This document shows positions 37,467 to 49,100 of a stretch of DNA of 64,000 nucleotides, piece by piece. A program made the position numbers and the translations under genes. Position 1 is the stretch's first letter. Every line of letters begins with the position of its first letter. Origin of the DNA: Helicobacter labetoulli. GTDB lineage: Bacteria; Campylobacterota; Campylobacteria; Campylobacterales; Helicobacteraceae. The DNA is taken from assembly GCF_003670275.1 (NCBI RefSeq), contig NZ_QXJF01000013.1, forward strand, positions 1 to 64,000, written 5' to 3'. Below the pieces are notes generated by a model. It saw only the letters and a list, made by a program, of their open reading frames with translations, made no database searches and was not told where the DNA came from.

Positions 37467-38222
37467 ATGAAGCATTGCTTTAAGAATCTTAAACGGACAC
37501 AGAATCTAACACAAACAAGGGCAAAGCAAGTGCTTATCCTGCTTATTTTGTGTTGTTTTAGCTCACTTTATGCGGCACGACCGATGATAACAGATGATGC
37601 ACGCGTGGTAGATAGGCATTCTTGTCAGCTTGAAACTTGGGGTGTATATGATGGCAAAATAGGTGAGTATTGGGCGATACCGGGCTGTAATTTGCTCTTT
37701 GATATTGAGATGAGCCTAGGAGGTATGTTGAGTAACGCTCCAATTGAGCAAGGTAATGAAGATAGGAGGTTTGGTGGGAGAGAGCTTATCATCGGGGCAA
37801 AAAAGATTTTCAATGATTTAGACAAAGATAGATTCAGCTATGGGCTAGTTTTGGGAAATGCCTATAATTTTAAACGCTCAAAATATCGCAACGACCATTA
37901 TCTCTATATGCCTATTAGTGCGGCATTTTTTGACCATACTTTACTTTTGCATTCAAATTTTGGCTACAAGCTAGAGCGAATGCCACAAGATAGCCATATT
38001 TATAATGTAGGTTTAGGCTTAGAGCAGCAGCTCACTAATAGAGTGTGGATTCTAGGGGAGAGTTTTTATGAGCGATTTGATAGGGCGAAGTTTCAGCTAG
38101 GGCTTAGAATCTGGATCGTGCAGGATAAGATTCAGCTTGATGGCACTTATGGAAACGCTTTTAGAGGCGGGGAGGGTTGGGTGTCTGTGGGGCTAAGATT
38201 CCTTGGTCCTGTAATGTTTTAA
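37467..38222 (+). CDS. Exported hypothetical protein, probable outer-membrane barrel
   Basis: The protein has 251 residues with an N-terminal Sec signal (LILLILCCFSSLYA) and mature start ARPMITDDARVVDRHSCQLE. The rest is made of short amphipathic strands rich in Gly, Tyr and Phe and ends GPVMF, consistent with a small beta-barrel. I do not recognise a named family. It begins at the base after the phoH stop and is followed by the NlpC/P60 lipoprotein gene, so the three may form one transcript. Confidence 0.75.
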   Translation: MKHCFKNLKRTQNLTQTRAKQVLILLILCCFSSLYAARPMITDDARVVDRHSCQLETWGVYDGKIGEYWAIPGCNLLFDIEMSLGGMLSNAPIEQGNEDRRFGGRELIIGAKKIFNDLDKDRFSYGLVLGNAYNFKRSKYRNDHYLYMPISAAFFDHTLLLHSNFGYKLERMPQDSHIYNVGLGLEQQLTNRVWILGESFYERFDRAKFQLGLRIWIVQDKIQLDGTYGNAFRGGEGWVSVGLRFLGPVMF

Positions 38223-38250
38223 TATCAAGTTTTAGTTTTGAAGGAGCAAA

Positions 38251-38979
38251 ATGCGAAAAATCATTATTTATGCGTGGATAAATGTAGTATTTTTATTTGT
38301 GGGTTGTGCGTCTTTGAACGCACAAAAGCCGTTTGCATATAGCGTGCAGGTGGGGAGTTTTAGTAATGTTGAAAATGCCGGAAAGCTAGTAGATTCTCTT
38401 AACAAAAAGGGACTTGATGCGTTTTTGTTTAAAGAAAAGGGTATGTATAAAGTGCGATTTGGAAACTACCAAAGCCTTGAGATTGCCAAAAGCAAAGCTC
38501 AAAAATACCAAAAGCAGGGTTTGATTGATGAGTTTTTTATCCTTTCTCCGCAAAAATATGCCATCAATAAAAGTAATATTCCCAAACAAAAAAAGTCAAA
38601 AAGCATACGCGATGATTTAGTAGAATCCGCTCACGACTACTTAGGAGTGCCTTATAAATGGGGTGGCACCTCTGAATCTGGCTTTGATTGCAGTGGATTA
38701 ACCCGTGCGGTCTATCGTCTCAATGGTATCTCCCTGCCTCGCACTTCATTTGATCAATACGATGATGGCACTTCTATCAGTAAAAGCAAACTTCAAAAGG
38801 GTGATTTAGTATTTTTCATCACCAACAAAGGTAAGAGGATTAACCACGTTGGAATCTACATTGGCAATAATGAGTTTATCCACGCTCCTAGCAAAGGCAA
38901 AGTCGTAAGCAAAGCAAGGCTAGATTCTAACTATTGGAGCAAGGCTTACAAGGGAGCTAGAAGCTATTTGGAAAACTAG
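38251..38979 (+). CDS. SPOR-NlpC/P60 lipoprotein, peptidoglycan endopeptidase
   Basis: MRKIIIYAWINVVFLFVGC carries a lipobox with Cys19. A SPOR domain (about residues 28-100, FAYSVQVGSFSNVENAGKLV) binds septal, denuded glycan, and an NlpC/P60 domain (about 120-242) has the catalytic Cys147 in GFDCSGLTR, His199 in RINHVGIYIG and His211 in EFIHAP. It is expected to cut peptide stems between D-Glu and diaminopimelate or similar bonds during division. ATG 38251 follows GAAGGAG. A terminator follows at 39064. Confidence 0.93.
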   Translation: MRKIIIYAWINVVFLFVGCASLNAQKPFAYSVQVGSFSNVENAGKLVDSLNKKGLDAFLFKEKGMYKVRFGNYQSLEIAKSKAQKYQKQGLIDEFFILSPQKYAINKSNIPKQKKSKSIRDDLVESAHDYLGVPYKWGGTSESGFDCSGLTRAVYRLNGISLPRTSFDQYDDGTSISKSKLQKGDLVFFITNKGKRINHVGIYIGNNEFIHAPSKGKVVSKARLDSNYWSKAYKGARSYLEN

Positions 38980-39063
38980 TTTGCAAAAACTAAAATATTT
39001 TTTTGTGTTTAAAATCATTTTTATTTTTTAAATAAACTGACGAGATTTGTTGCTTTCTATTTA

Positions 39064-39099
39064 CAGCTTCGTGGAAGAAGCAAGCTGTCTTATTTTTTT
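39064..39099 (+). terminator. Rho-independent terminator after the NlpC/P60 gene
   Basis: CAGCTTC...GAAGAAGCAAGCTG can form a stem (CAGCTT with AAGCTG, or the inner GCTTC with GAAGC), followed by TCTTATTTTTTT, 85 bases after the stop. Confidence 0.7.
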
Positions 39100-39109
39100 G
39101 AGATGCGTT

Positions 39110-39304
39110 ATGATGAATGATGATGAGATTATGAGTGCGGTAGTTGATTACTCTGTATCCACGGGAATGGATCCATTAGATTTGATGAGTAATATTAATG
39201 ATAGTTATAGCTCATTTGATGACTTGAGCGTTAATCTTGATATGACAAAGGGACAAATGGACTATGAGAACGACTTTTTTAACAACAACAATGGAGGCTT
39301 CTAA
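39110..39304 (+). CDS. Small acidic hypothetical protein, 64 aa
   Basis: ATG 39110 opens a frame of 64 residues, strongly acidic (many Asp and Ser), beginning MMNDDEIMSAVVDYS and ending FFNNNNGGF. No good ribosome binding site was seen and the start overlaps the T-run of the upstream terminator. The amino-acid pattern is not random-looking, but support is weak. No function proposed. Confidence 0.4.
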   Translation: MMNDDEIMSAVVDYSVSTGMDPLDLMSNINDSYSSFDDLSVNLDMTKGQMDYENDFFNNNNGGF

Positions 39305-39543
39305 GTCCTAGTTATTCCTCGTGTTTCTCTACAAGCCCCAACAATATGGGGCAAAAGCTACACTTAGTTTTACCTTTTGCTTATGCCAATGTCTAGATTT
39401 ACGATAGCATAGGCACTTTAAAATGGCTACTAGATTGACTTTCCCGCTTTTTTCTCACTCAAAAATGCAAGAATGAAAACCTACATTGCTTTTTTTTGTG
39501 CTAGTTTTTATTAAACTTAAGATTGATTAAGGAGAGTGTATAT

Positions 39544-39572
39544 CTCTACCTTTTTTGTAAAAAAAGGTAGAG
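39544..39572. terminator. Long inverted repeat after ppsA
   Basis: CTCTACCTTTTTT and AAAAAAGGTAGAG form a 13-bp inverted repeat 20 bases past the ppsA stop. In both directions the inner arm supplies U-rich sequence. Between 39305 and 39543 only a 5-bp GCCCC/GGGGC hairpin near 39337 was seen. Confidence 0.6.
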
Positions 39573-39591
39573 TGGGGTTGTAAGCCTTTGA

Positions 39592-42021
39592 TTAGCCTTT
39601 GAGCTTCTTTTCTATCTCTACGACTCTTTGCCAAGTCGCTACAACAGAATCTGGATTGAGTGAAACAGAGCTTATACCCTCTTTGACAAGGAATTCTGTA
39701 ACTTCAGGATAATCACTTGGGGCTTGTCCGCAGATTCCACAATATTTATTATGTCGCTTACACGCTTCTATGGCTTTTTTAAACATCGCAAACATTGCTG
39801 GATTTCTTTCATCAAAGATATGGCTTACGAGCTGCCCATCTCTATCCACACCAAGTGTAAGCTGTGTCAAGTCATTTGAACCAATGGAGAATCCATCAAA
39901 CATACTCAAAAACTCATCTGCCAAAATCACATTCACAGGCAATTCGCACATTACATAAATTTCTAAGCCATTTTTGCCAGATTCTAGCCCGTTTCTTCGC
40001 ATAATCTCAAGCACCTTCTTGCCCTCTTCGGGTGTGCGTAAAAATGGAATCATTACTCTCATATTTGTTAGCCCCATCTCATCACGCACCATAGCCAAGG
40101 CTTGACATTCCCATTCAAACGCAGCACGATACTGCTCGGAATAATACCGACTAGCACCGCGATAGCCTAGCATAGGGTTTTCCTCGTGTGGCTCATAAGG
40201 TGTGCCGCCAAGCATACCGCGATACTCATTTGATTTAAAATCGCTCGTGCGGACAATCACAGGATTGGGATAAAAGGCTGCACAAATCATACCAATACCC
40301 TCGGCAATTTTCTTTGTAAAAAAGTCTTTTGGATTCTCATATCCGCTCATAATCTTTTCAATCTCCGCCTTTTCCTTCAAACCCTTTGTATTGCCATTTT
40401 GTATATCAAGAAGAGCTAGAGGGTGGGCTTTGATTTGATTGAGCACGATAAGCTCCATACGCGCCAATCCCACGCCGTGATTTGGAATCTGCGAAAACCC
40501 GAAAGCTTTTTCAGGGTTACCCACATTCATATAAATCTTTGTCTTTGGGTCGCCAAGATTATTGAGCTCAATGCTTTCAATCTCGTATTCATAAATGCCA
40601 TCATAAATGTAGCCTTCCTCGCCCTCTGCACAAGAAACGGTTACTTCCATACCGCTATATAGTCTATCTGTTGCACCAATAGCCCCAACAATCGCAGGCA
40701 CACCAATTTCTCGTGCTACAATCGCCGCGTGGCAGGTTCTCCCACCGCGATTTGTAATAACCGCAGCCGCCTTTTTCATCGCTGGTTCCCAATCAGGGTC
40801 GGTATTATCCGTTACTAGAATCTCACCCTCTTTAAAGCTATCCATATGCTCTATATCGTTAATAATCCGCACTTTACCCGTGCCGATTTTCCCACCGATA
40901 GCTTTTCCAGTAAGAATCACTTCTTTTTTAGCACTAGGATTCACAAATTTAAATTTTTCTAGCTTTTGTCCATCGCTTTTTTTGCTCTTTTGACTTTGCA
41001 CCGTTTCTGGTCGTGCTTGAACGATGAAAATCTCCCCGCTCTCGCCATCTTTAGCCCATTCCATATCCATAGGGCGATATTCTCCAGCCTCTTTTGTGTA
41101 ATGCTCCTCAATTTTTATAGCATATCTCGCAAGGGTTAAAATATCTGAATCTGTGATAGAAAAGTTTTTCATTTCGCGTTGAGTGGTTTTGATGTTTTTT
41201 GTAGGGTGTTCGCTACCGCGTGGGGCATAGACCATTTTTTGATGTTTATGTCCAAGCTGACGCTTGATAATAGGGCGTTTGCCCTCTTTGAGTGTGGGTT
41301 TAAAGACATAAAATTCATCAGGATTCACCGTTCCGCCCACGACATTTTCGCCTAGTCCCCAAGATGAAGTGATAAACACCGCGTCCTTAAAGCCTGTCTC
41401 TGTATCAATGCTAAACATAACCCCAGCACTGCCTTTATCGGCACGCACCATTTTTTGCACACCCACAGACAAAGCCACTTTAAAATGATCAAATCCACGA
41501 GATGCACGATAGCTTACCGCCCTGTCAGTAAAAAGCGAAGCAAGGCAAGACTTGATATAGTGAATAAGCTCGGTTTTTCCTTTGACATTCAGGTAAGTAT
41601 CCTGCTGTCCGGCAAAACTCGCATCGGGTAAATCTTCCGCAGTAGCCGAGCTTCTTACCGCTACATCGGCTTCTTTCATACCGTATTCAGCACTTAAAAT
41701 CTCATAGGCTTTAAAAATCTCTTCACGCAAATCCGCAGGAAAAGGTGTGCCAAAAATTAACTCACGAATCTTCTTAGAACGCGTTTTTAAAACATCAATT
41801 TCAGTTACATCAACGCCATCAAGCAAGTCAATGATCTTTTGGCGTATGCCACCAGAATCTAGCAAATACCAATACGCATCACTTGTGATTGCAAAGCCAT
41901 TTGGCACTTTTATGCCTTCACTCACAAGCTCTTGAAACATCTCACCAATACTTGCATTTTTACCGCCAACAATAGGCACATCTCTGTTGTTAAGTTCCTT
42001 AAAAAACTTAATATACTTCAT
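39592..42021 (-). CDS. ppsA: Phosphoenolpyruvate synthase
   Basis: PpsA makes PEP from pyruvate and ATP for gluconeogenesis. The 809-residue protein has the N-terminal ATP-binding domain ([43 protein letters not shown]), the phosphohistidine domain ([23 protein letters not shown]) and the PEP-binding barrel ([19 protein letters not shown]-type region, [31 protein letters not shown]). Length and order are standard. ATG 42021 follows GTAGGAG. Confidence 0.97.
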   Translation of the reverse strand: MKYIKFFKELNNRDVPIVGGKNASIGEMFQELVSEGIKVPNGFAITSDAYWYLLDSGGIRQKIIDLLDGVDVTEIDVLKTRSKKIRELIFGTPFPADLREEIFKAYEILSAEYGMKEADVAVRSSATAEDLPDASFAGQQDTYLNVKGKTELIHYIKSCLASLFTDRAVSYRASRGFDHFKVALSVGVQKMVRADKGSAGVMFSIDTETGFKDAVFITSSWGLGENVVGGTVNPDEFYVFKPTLKEGKRPIIKRQLGHKHQKMVYAPRGSEHPTKNIKTTQREMKNFSITDSDILTLARYAIKIEEHYTKEAGEYRPMDMEWAKDGESGEIFIVQARPETVQSQKSKKSDGQKLEKFKFVNPSAKKEVILTGKAIGGKIGTGKVRIINDIEHMDSFKEGEILVTDNTDPDWEPAMKKAAAVITNRGGRTCHAAIVAREIGVPAIVGAIGATDRLYSGMEVTVSCAEGEEGYIYDGIYEYEIESIELNNLGDPKTKIYMNVGNPEKAFGFSQIPNHGVGLARMELIVLNQIKAHPLALLDIQNGNTKGLKEKAEIEKIMSGYENPKDFFTKKIAEGIGMICAAFYPNPVIVRTSDFKSNEYRGMLGGTPYEPHEENPMLGYRGASRYYSEQYRAAFEWECQALAMVRDEMGLTNMRVMIPFLRTPEEGKKVLEIMRRNGLESGKNGLEIYVMCELPVNVILADEFLSMFDGFSIGSNDLTQLTLGVDRDGQLVSHIFDERNPAMFAMFKKAIEACKRHNKYCGICGQAPSDYPEVTEFLVKEGISSVSLNPDSVVATWQRVVEIEKKLKG

Positions 42022-42230
42022 TTGCAGCTTCTCCTACTTATTCTTATGCTTTGTGTTACAAGTCGCACATTGTATTGAATGAAAGTTTATCGCAAACTTA
42101 AAAAATCCAACTTTTAGCTTAATCTTGCGTTAAAAAGAAAAAAAAGTTAATTTATGCTAAAATCCCAGATTTTTGAAGTTTAGCTTCAAGTGCTGACTTC
42201 AAGCTTAGATTCTACATTTATGAGGTAAAA

Positions 42231-44468
42231 ATGGTAAATATTACACATCTTTTAGGCGAGATTGACAATCTTAGTGAGAGTTTAAAAGCCCATAAGCTTT
42301 CATCGCAGGACTATGAGGAGATTCTTAAGATTTTAAAACGCCCTCCAAATCTTATAGAGTTAGGAATTTTTTCGGCAATGTGGAGTGAGCATTGTAGCTA
42401 TAAATCAAGCAAAAAATATCTTAAAGGTTTCCCTACCAAAGCCCCTTGGGTCGTGCAAGGACCGGGTGAGAATGCAGGGGTAATTGATATTGGTAATAAT
42501 CTTTGTGCAGTGTTTAAAATAGAATCTCACAATCACCCAAGCTTTATTGAGCCACACGCTGGGGCAGCAACGGGTGTTGGCGGCATTATGCGGGATATTT
42601 TCACAATGGGTGCGCGTCCGGTGGCAAGTCTCAACTCTATCCATTTTGGCGATGTGGCAGATTCTAGCAGCCTTGGCAAAAAGCACCGCTATCTTTTGCG
42701 TGGCGTTGTAGAGGGCATAGGGAGCTATGGAAATTGTATGGGGGTGCCGACAATTGGCGGAGAGATGAGCTTTGAATCTTGCTATAACGGCAATATTTTA
42801 GTGAATGCCTTTTGCTTGGGGCTAGTCAAAAAAGATGAAATATTTTATGGTAAGGCACAAGGGGTTGGGAATCCTGTGATTTATGTAGGGAGTAAAACGG
42901 GGCGAGATGGCTTAGGCGGAGCGGTAATGAGCAGTGATAGCTTTAGCTCAAACTCAAAGGCTATGCGTTCAGCCGTGCAGGTGGGAGATCCATTTGCTGA
43001 AAAGCTTTTGCTAGAGGCGTGTTTGGAGCTTTTTAAGCAGGATTTGATTATTGGGATTCAGGATATGGGAGCAGCGGGGCTTACAAGTTCTAGCTTTGAA
43101 ATGGCAGGGCGAAGCGGGAGTGGTATGATACTGCACCTAGATAAAGTCCCTATGCGTGAAACTGCTATGAATCCATATGAGCTAATGCTAAGTGAATCTC
43201 AAGAGCGAATGCTCATCTGTGCGAAAAAAGGCTGTGAAGAAAAAGTGCTAGAGATTTTTGAAAAATGGGAAGTTGATGCGAGTATTATCGGTGAGGTTAC
43301 AAAAAGTGGCAATATGGAGCTTTTTTGGTATGGGGAGAAGTGTGCGGAGATTCCAATTTTGGAGCTAAGTGAAAACGCCCCTATGCTTGATATGCCTACT
43401 CGTGCCTTGCCACCGCAAAGCCATAAGGCAGACCGCCTTGAGACAGATTTAAGCACACAAGAGATTTTTACGACATTGCTAGGAAGCGTTGAAATTGCTA
43501 ATAAAAAATGGGTATATGAGCAATATGATAGCAGTGTGCAGAGCAATACCATAACCCCCGCTGGAAGCGGCGATGCGAGTATGATACGCATAAAAGGCAC
43601 AAATACGGCGTTGAGTATGAGTGTGGATTGCAATATGCGGTATTGTCAGCTTGACCCACAAAATGGAGCTAAAATCGCCGTGGCAACTTCTGGGCGAAAC
43701 TCTATTGTCAATGGTGCAAAGCCCTTAGCCATAAGTGATTGTCTAAACTTTGGCTCTCCGCAGAATCCTGAAGTGATGTGGGCATTTAGCGAAGTGTGCG
43801 AGGGCATTAAACAAGCGTGTGAGATTCTAAACACACCTGTAGTAAGTGGCAATGTCTCTTTACACAATCAAAGCGATGGTGTGGATATTTACCCAACGCC
43901 TTCAATTGTAAGCGTAGCTTTGCTTAGCGATATACAAAAGGCAATCCCTTCACAATTCCAAACACAAGGCAATAGCATTGTGTTACTTGGTGAGATTAAG
44001 CCTGAATTTGGCGGGAGCTTGGCTCAAAAGATTCTAGAAAAACGCATTTATGGGCAGATACCTGCTATTGATTTGCAAAAAGAATTGAGCTTGTGGAATC
44101 TACTTTTAGAATCTGCTGAAAATTCCCTTATCAGCTCGGCTAAGGATATAGGCGAGGGTGGTTTGGCAATGACTTTGGCAAAGATGACGCTTGGCAATGG
44201 CGTGAGTAAGCCCATAGGCTGCAATATTCATACAAATCTCCCCTCCCAGCTGCTTTTCTCTCAATCACAAAGCTGTGTTGTGGCGGAAATCACAGCAGAA
44301 AATTTGCAGAGCTTTATGCAGTTAGCTAAAAAGCATAAAGTCCCTGTGTGTGAAATCGGCTGTGTGGGTGGGGAAATATTCTGCGTTGATGAGATTAATG
44401 TGAATCTTACTGAAATGGCGGAAGTATATTTTGAAAGTTTTGAAAAGCTTATCAATCAAGATTTGTAA
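42231..44468 (+). CDS. purL: Phosphoribosylformylglycinamidine synthase, large subunit
   Basis: PurL uses ATP and ammonia to convert FGAR to FGAM in purine synthesis. At 745 residues it is the small PurL type that works with PurQ and PurS. Motifs are [68 protein letters not shown] and the second-half [16 protein letters not shown] and [11 protein letters not shown]. Start ATG 42231 follows GAGGT. It is divergent from ppsA. Confidence 0.97.
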   Translation: MVNITHLLGEIDNLSESLKAHKLSSQDYEEILKILKRPPNLIELGIFSAMWSEHCSYKSSKKYLKGFPTKAPWVVQGPGENAGVIDIGNNLCAVFKIESHNHPSFIEPHAGAATGVGGIMRDIFTMGARPVASLNSIHFGDVADSSSLGKKHRYLLRGVVEGIGSYGNCMGVPTIGGEMSFESCYNGNILVNAFCLGLVKKDEIFYGKAQGVGNPVIYVGSKTGRDGLGGAVMSSDSFSSNSKAMRSAVQVGDPFAEKLLLEACLELFKQDLIIGIQDMGAAGLTSSSFEMAGRSGSGMILHLDKVPMRETAMNPYELMLSESQERMLICAKKGCEEKVLEIFEKWEVDASIIGEVTKSGNMELFWYGEKCAEIPILELSENAPMLDMPTRALPPQSHKADRLETDLSTQEIFTTLLGSVEIANKKWVYEQYDSSVQSNTITPAGSGDASMIRIKGTNTALSMSVDCNMRYCQLDPQNGAKIAVATSGRNSIVNGAKPLAISDCLNFGSPQNPEVMWAFSEVCEGIKQACEILNTPVVSGNVSLHNQSDGVDIYPTPSIVSVALLSDIQKAIPSQFQTQGNSIVLLGEIKPEFGGSLAQKILEKRIYGQIPAIDLQKELSLWNLLLESAENSLISSAKDIGEGGLAMTLAKMTLGNGVSKPIGCNIHTNLPSQLLFSQSQSCVVAEITAENLQSFMQLAKKHKVPVCEIGCVGGEIFCVDEINVNLTEMAEVYFESFEKLINQDL

Positions 44469-44477
44469 GATTCTGTA

Positions 44478-45002
44478 ATGCTACTTATAGTCTTGCAAAA
44501 AGCTTGTGTTTGTGTGTTTTGCCTGTGTGTGTTGTGTTTAGACATATATGCACTAGGCAATGCGGCAGTCAATGAGCCTCCAAATCCCTTTAGCTTCCCC
44601 AAAGATGGCAGTTATTATTTAAAGCAATATGCCCCTATGCTACGCTCTTATGTGGAGCAGGTTAAAAAACAATCGCTAGAGCAAGATTATCCTTATTATG
44701 ATAGGCGTCCTGTGATTGAATATAGTGTATATCGCACTTATACAGATTCTCAAAAGCTTCAATGGCGTGGTGGGATTGTGCTGATAGGGGCGTATATGGC
44801 GGAGTTTATTAAGTATAGTCATTTGGGTGGAGTGGGTATTGGTGCTAGGCTTACACCAAATGATGAGAGTTTTTATCTTAGTTTTGATGGGCGATATTTG
44901 AGTGATTTAGAATCTTTTGGGCTAGGGCAGGAGATATTTGCTTATTGTGTTTTACCACGATTTGATAAGTGTATAATGCTAGGCATAGGCGAAGAGTGGT
45001 AA
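44478..45002 (+). CDS. Exported hypothetical protein, 174 aa
   Basis: The protein has an N-terminal hydrophobic, Cys-rich segment (KACVCVFCLCVLCLDIYALG) that looks like a signal peptide with cleavage near YALG/NA. The mature part is about 150 residues with many Tyr and Gly and no known motif. It starts 9 bases after purL and has a weak ribosome binding site, so it may be translated from the purL transcript. No function proposed. Confidence 0.65.
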   Translation: MLLIVLQKACVCVFCLCVLCLDIYALGNAAVNEPPNPFSFPKDGSYYLKQYAPMLRSYVEQVKKQSLEQDYPYYDRRPVIEYSVYRTYTDSQKLQWRGGIVLIGAYMAEFIKYSHLGGVGIGARLTPNDESFYLSFDGRYLSDLESFGLGQEIFAYCVLPRFDKCIMLGIGEEW

Positions 45003-45391
45003 AGGTTAGGTGGAGTAATAAGCAAAGTGTTAAAATCCACTTGTCATATTGAAGGACTTAGTCCTGAAATATCTCTAACAAAATTTTCTTTCTTTTTTTA
45101 TCTTTAAGGGGAGGGGCTTAAATTTGCAAGCGTGGGTTCGTAGCTTCGCTACTGCACGCGAAGTCGGTTCGCAGATATACCGCTTACTCCCCCTTAAAAA
45201 TCGTTCGCAGTCGTGCCACTCACCCCCTACAACGCTTTATAAGGTCTGCACTTCGTGCGATTTATTTTCAACACGCTTAAGGTCGTGCCTTAAGCGTGAG
45301 TTAGACTGATTGTTTTGATAGTATAAATTTTTGCGTTGGCAGATTGTCTAACCCAAATGCAGTCTTTGTGATTGTGTTTTATCGCTTTTTG
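45003..45391. other. Hairpin-rich non-coding region
   Basis: No convincing gene is present. The stretch holds the palindromic GGACTTAGTCC near 45056, a T-rich run near 45090, several short CTTCG-containing inverted repeats between 45130 and 45260, and a perfect 11-bp stem (CACGCTTAAGG, 45272-45282, with CCTTAAGCGTG, 45288-45298). It is more GC-rich than neighbouring intergenic DNA. It may be a degraded repeat element or a structured RNA. Confidence 0.5.
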
Positions 45392-46102
45392 TCATTTACA
45401 ATACTGTTGCAAGGCTTTTGCGTTGTGGGTAATAGAATCTAAGCGGTTTTGCAAGGTGGATTCTATATGGCTAGATTCTGTGTGGGTAGAGTTTGTATGC
45501 GTGGATTCTAAGGTGCTAGAATCTTGTATGTTATGAGACCATAGAGAGCTTATCACTGCGTGCATATCGGCATTTTTTAGCAGATGAATATTTTGAGTGC
45601 TAATGCCACCGATAGCACAGATGGGAATCTTAAGTGTTTGTTTAGCTTGGGTTAGAAGCTCAAGCGGTGCAGGTTTGGCGTTTGGCTTTGTAAGAGAAGG
45701 GAAAAACGCACCAAAAGCCACATAATCCGCCCCTAAAGATTCTAAAACCTTTGCCCTTTGTAAATCCCCGTAGCTTGAAGCACCCAAAATCCCGCTAAAT
45801 CGCTCTCTCACACGCACAAACTCCCCATCATCTTTGCCGATATGTAGTGCTGGGGCATTAAGCCTAAGAGCAAGCTTTAGCCTGTCATTAAGGACAAAAA
45901 GGGCGTTATATCGCTCACACAGCTTTAAAAGCTCTTTGGCAATGGGGCAAAGCCACTCATCGCTATGGCTTTTATCACGGAGCTGAAAGATTCTTACTCC
46001 AGCTTTGAGAGCAGATTCCACACATTGAGGTAGAATCTCATAGGGAGTTAGAATCTCATCACTTATGGCATAAATGCCTTGTAGCTTTGTATTTACACTC
46101 AT
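45392..46102 (-). CDS. thiE: Thiamine-phosphate synthase
   Basis: ThiE joins the thiazole and pyrimidine halves of thiamine. TIM-barrel motifs are GVRIFQLRDKS, FVLNDRLKLALRLNAPALHIGKDD (pyrophosphate binding), GASSYGDLQRA, YVAFGAFFPSLTKP and PICAIGGISTQNI. The first 190 residues match the family; residues 190-236 are a low-complexity tail of repeated Ser, Thr, His and Glu (STHTNSTHTES) from short DNA repeats. It is last in an apparent bpt-RM-thiE run. Confidence 0.92.
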   Translation of the reverse strand: MSVNTKLQGIYAISDEILTPYEILPQCVESALKAGVRIFQLRDKSHSDEWLCPIAKELLKLCERYNALFVLNDRLKLALRLNAPALHIGKDDGEFVRVRERFSGILGASSYGDLQRAKVLESLGADYVAFGAFFPSLTKPNAKPAPLELLTQAKQTLKIPICAIGGISTQNIHLLKNADMHAVISSLWSHNIQDSSTLESTHTNSTHTESSHIESTLQNRLDSITHNAKALQQYCK

Positions 46103-46118
46103 CTTAATCCTGCTTATC

Positions 46119-49100
46119 TCATATTAACTCTATTGTGGCAATGCGAGATTCTATCTCTAGGCTTTTATGCAAGGTTTGGATTATCTTTTGAAAATGCGTG
46201 AAGTCTATCTCTTCGCCTTTGTGGGATTTAAGGTATTTGTCTAAGACTTGATAGCCGCCGATTTTATACTCCCATACACTAGAATCCACTTTGTCAAAAT
46301 ACAAACTTTTGTTGATAAAAAGCTGTTTAGATTCTGCGTTGTAGCTGGGCTTTTCTATAATGAGATTTTTGTCATTTTTGTTGGTATAGAGTGGCTCACC
46401 GATAGAGCTATCTAGTGCATCATCTTGCAGTAAATGCAAAGATATAAGGCTACTGCCAAGATTGCTTAAGGCTAGAAATGTCTCTTTAGATTCTACAAAG
46501 GGGATTTTAGGAAAGTCAATTTTCAAAAAGTCTAAATATTTTTCTCTATAATCCTTATGAAATAGCACCGCATAGATATAGCCTAGAATCTGCTCTGGGC
46601 TAAAATGCTCTTTATATGTAGAATCTATAAATTCCCTAAACTCTTTGCTTAGGTTTTCATCGCGCATAGGATCTTGCAGATATAGGGGGAAGATACTGCT
46701 ACCACTACCTACTAAATGCAAATCTATCAATCCATTTGCGATAAAAATATTATCTAGCCCATTGACGCCGCAAGTGCGATAACACACCAAACCGATATTA
46801 TTTTGCAACATTAGATTTTGCACTGCTCCAGCAGGACGACCCAAAAAACCACTTGATTTGCCTGTATAGTAAGTATATTTAAAGTCAAAAGGTTTAAAAT
46901 GCACTTTTTGGATAAGTTTTTCATCTAGCTTTGTTTCTAAAAGTTCTTGTTTTGCCCACCTTATAGACCAAGTCCCAGAATCTTCTAAGGCAAAATCAAT
47001 TTTGCTTTGCTCATCTGTTTGTTTGCTAAAAGTTTCTATGCGTTTCATCATTTCATCTTTAGAATTTGCGTAACAAAAAAAATCTCTATAAGTGCAGATT
47101 CCAAGCCCTGCTTTAACAAAAATATCCTTGAGACTTCTACCTTTATCATAGATTTTTCTTAGCTTATCGTTTTGGATAAAAAATTCATAGCTTGGATTTT
47201 GTGGTTTAAGTTGTTGCCACTTTATAGAATCTAAGTTTTTACTATATAAGAAGTCATATTTAAACTTTCTACTACCATATAAATCATAATAAAATACTTC
47301 GCATTTTGGCGTGTTGCTTAGATTTTTTTTAGGCTTTGTCTTTACAAAAATACTTATACCAACGCCCTGTTTAATATCAAAAACATTTTCATCTTTATTG
47401 CCGTTAGGGCAAACTTCGTGTTTATTGCTATCGCCGTGTAAATTCAAAAGATAGATTTTATCAAAGGAATTTAGTAGATTCCAACGCATTCCATTCATCG
47501 TAACACCATCAAAAAAACTATTGTTAGTAATTAGAGCAATGATTCCGCTATCCTGATTGTCTATTTTATTTTGCGCGAAGCGAATAAATTTAATATAGTC
47601 ATCATTAAGTCTATGTTTTTTTTCATTTATGGGAATTTTGCTTGTTTGCTTGTTTTCTCTAAGTCCGCAGTATTTGTAAGCAGAAATGTCGTATTTGTTT
47701 ATAGATAGCGCGTTGTAAGGGGGATTGCCCGTGATGATTAAAATATCTTTGCTTTTAATCTCTTGTGCTTTTTCAAACTCCTTTGTAAGCTCTGCCATAC
47801 CTACAAATAGATTGCTTTGCTTATTGATTTCATTTGCTTTACTACTCATATATAGCGTATTGGTAAGCGTGATATTTAGGCTTTCATTTTCATTTAGCTC
47901 GGCTTCAAACTCTTCTTTAAAAGCTTGGGATATTTTAAGATGTGTTATCGTGTAGGGTGCGATTAAAAACTCAAAGCCATAGAATCTTTGTATCAAGGCT
48001 TTTGGGTTGTATTTCACACTGTTTTTATTACTAGATTCTAGGGCTTTTCTAAAAGCTTCAAGCAGAAATGTCCCTGTGCCTGTGGCAAAGTCTAAAAGCG
48101 TGATATTATCATCAGTGATAGCGGATTGTAGCCCTTGCTTATTAAAGTCTTTTTGTAAGGTCAAATCAATAGAATCTATGATGAATTTCACCACTGGCGC
48201 AGGGGTGTAATATACACCTCGCACTTCTCTTAAACTCTCATCATATTCTTTGAGAAAGTCTTCATACAAATGCAAATATGGGTCTTTGTAGATATGCTCT
48301 CCTAGCAAGTCTTTTTGTGAGAGCTTGTTTAAATCTTTTATGATTTCGCTTATATCTATATGATTGATAATAGCGATGATTTCTTCTAAAAGCCACTTGA
48401 TAGAATCTAGCTCTTTTAACTCGCGTAAAAATTTACTCATCGCTTGGATAAGTGAGAAAGACTTAGGGATAAAATTATAAGCATTGTCTAAAGTGATTTT
48501 TTCATTTGTATTGTTGTTTAGCTTTGCTAAAAATAGGCTATAAGTAAGCGTTTGTGCGAAGCTATCGGCAAAAGTGATAAATTCTAATTCTTTATAGAGC
48601 GATTCTTTAAAGGCGTTAAAAAGCCCTTGTATGTGTGTGTTACTCTGCTTTTCTATCATTTCATCTTTTAGGATTCTAGTCCGCTGCGCCAAGGCATTTG
48701 CAAACTCTTTTGCCGTGATTATGGGGCTTGGGCTTTGGGAAAAAAAGAGTGAAAAAAGCTCGGTTAGCTCTTTTGCTTTAGTCTCTAGGTTAAAAAGCTT
48801 GGGGTTTTTGACTAGGGCTTGAAGTTGTGAAAGCTCACAGATTCTGCATTCTCGCACAATCTCTGCATTGCCCTTGTCATTTTTACGCACAAGGCAAAAT
48901 CGCAAATAGTCTGTAAGCATTAGGTTGTCGCTTAGTCGCAGGTATTTTTCAATCTGTGGGCTTTGAGATATGGAATCCAAATCCGTATTTACGCGTTTGT
49001 TTTCAATATAGCCAAGCGTTAGAGAATCTTTTGTGATTAAAAAGTCTGGTGCGCCTCTGCCTTCTTTGTCGTTGTTTGGCTCGTGCTTGATATGGATAGA

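Noticed and set aside
45124-45309. A 61-residue plus-strand frame
   Set aside because: It is Arg- and Cys-rich, lies in hairpin-rich DNA and has no ribosome binding site; it reflects repeat composition.
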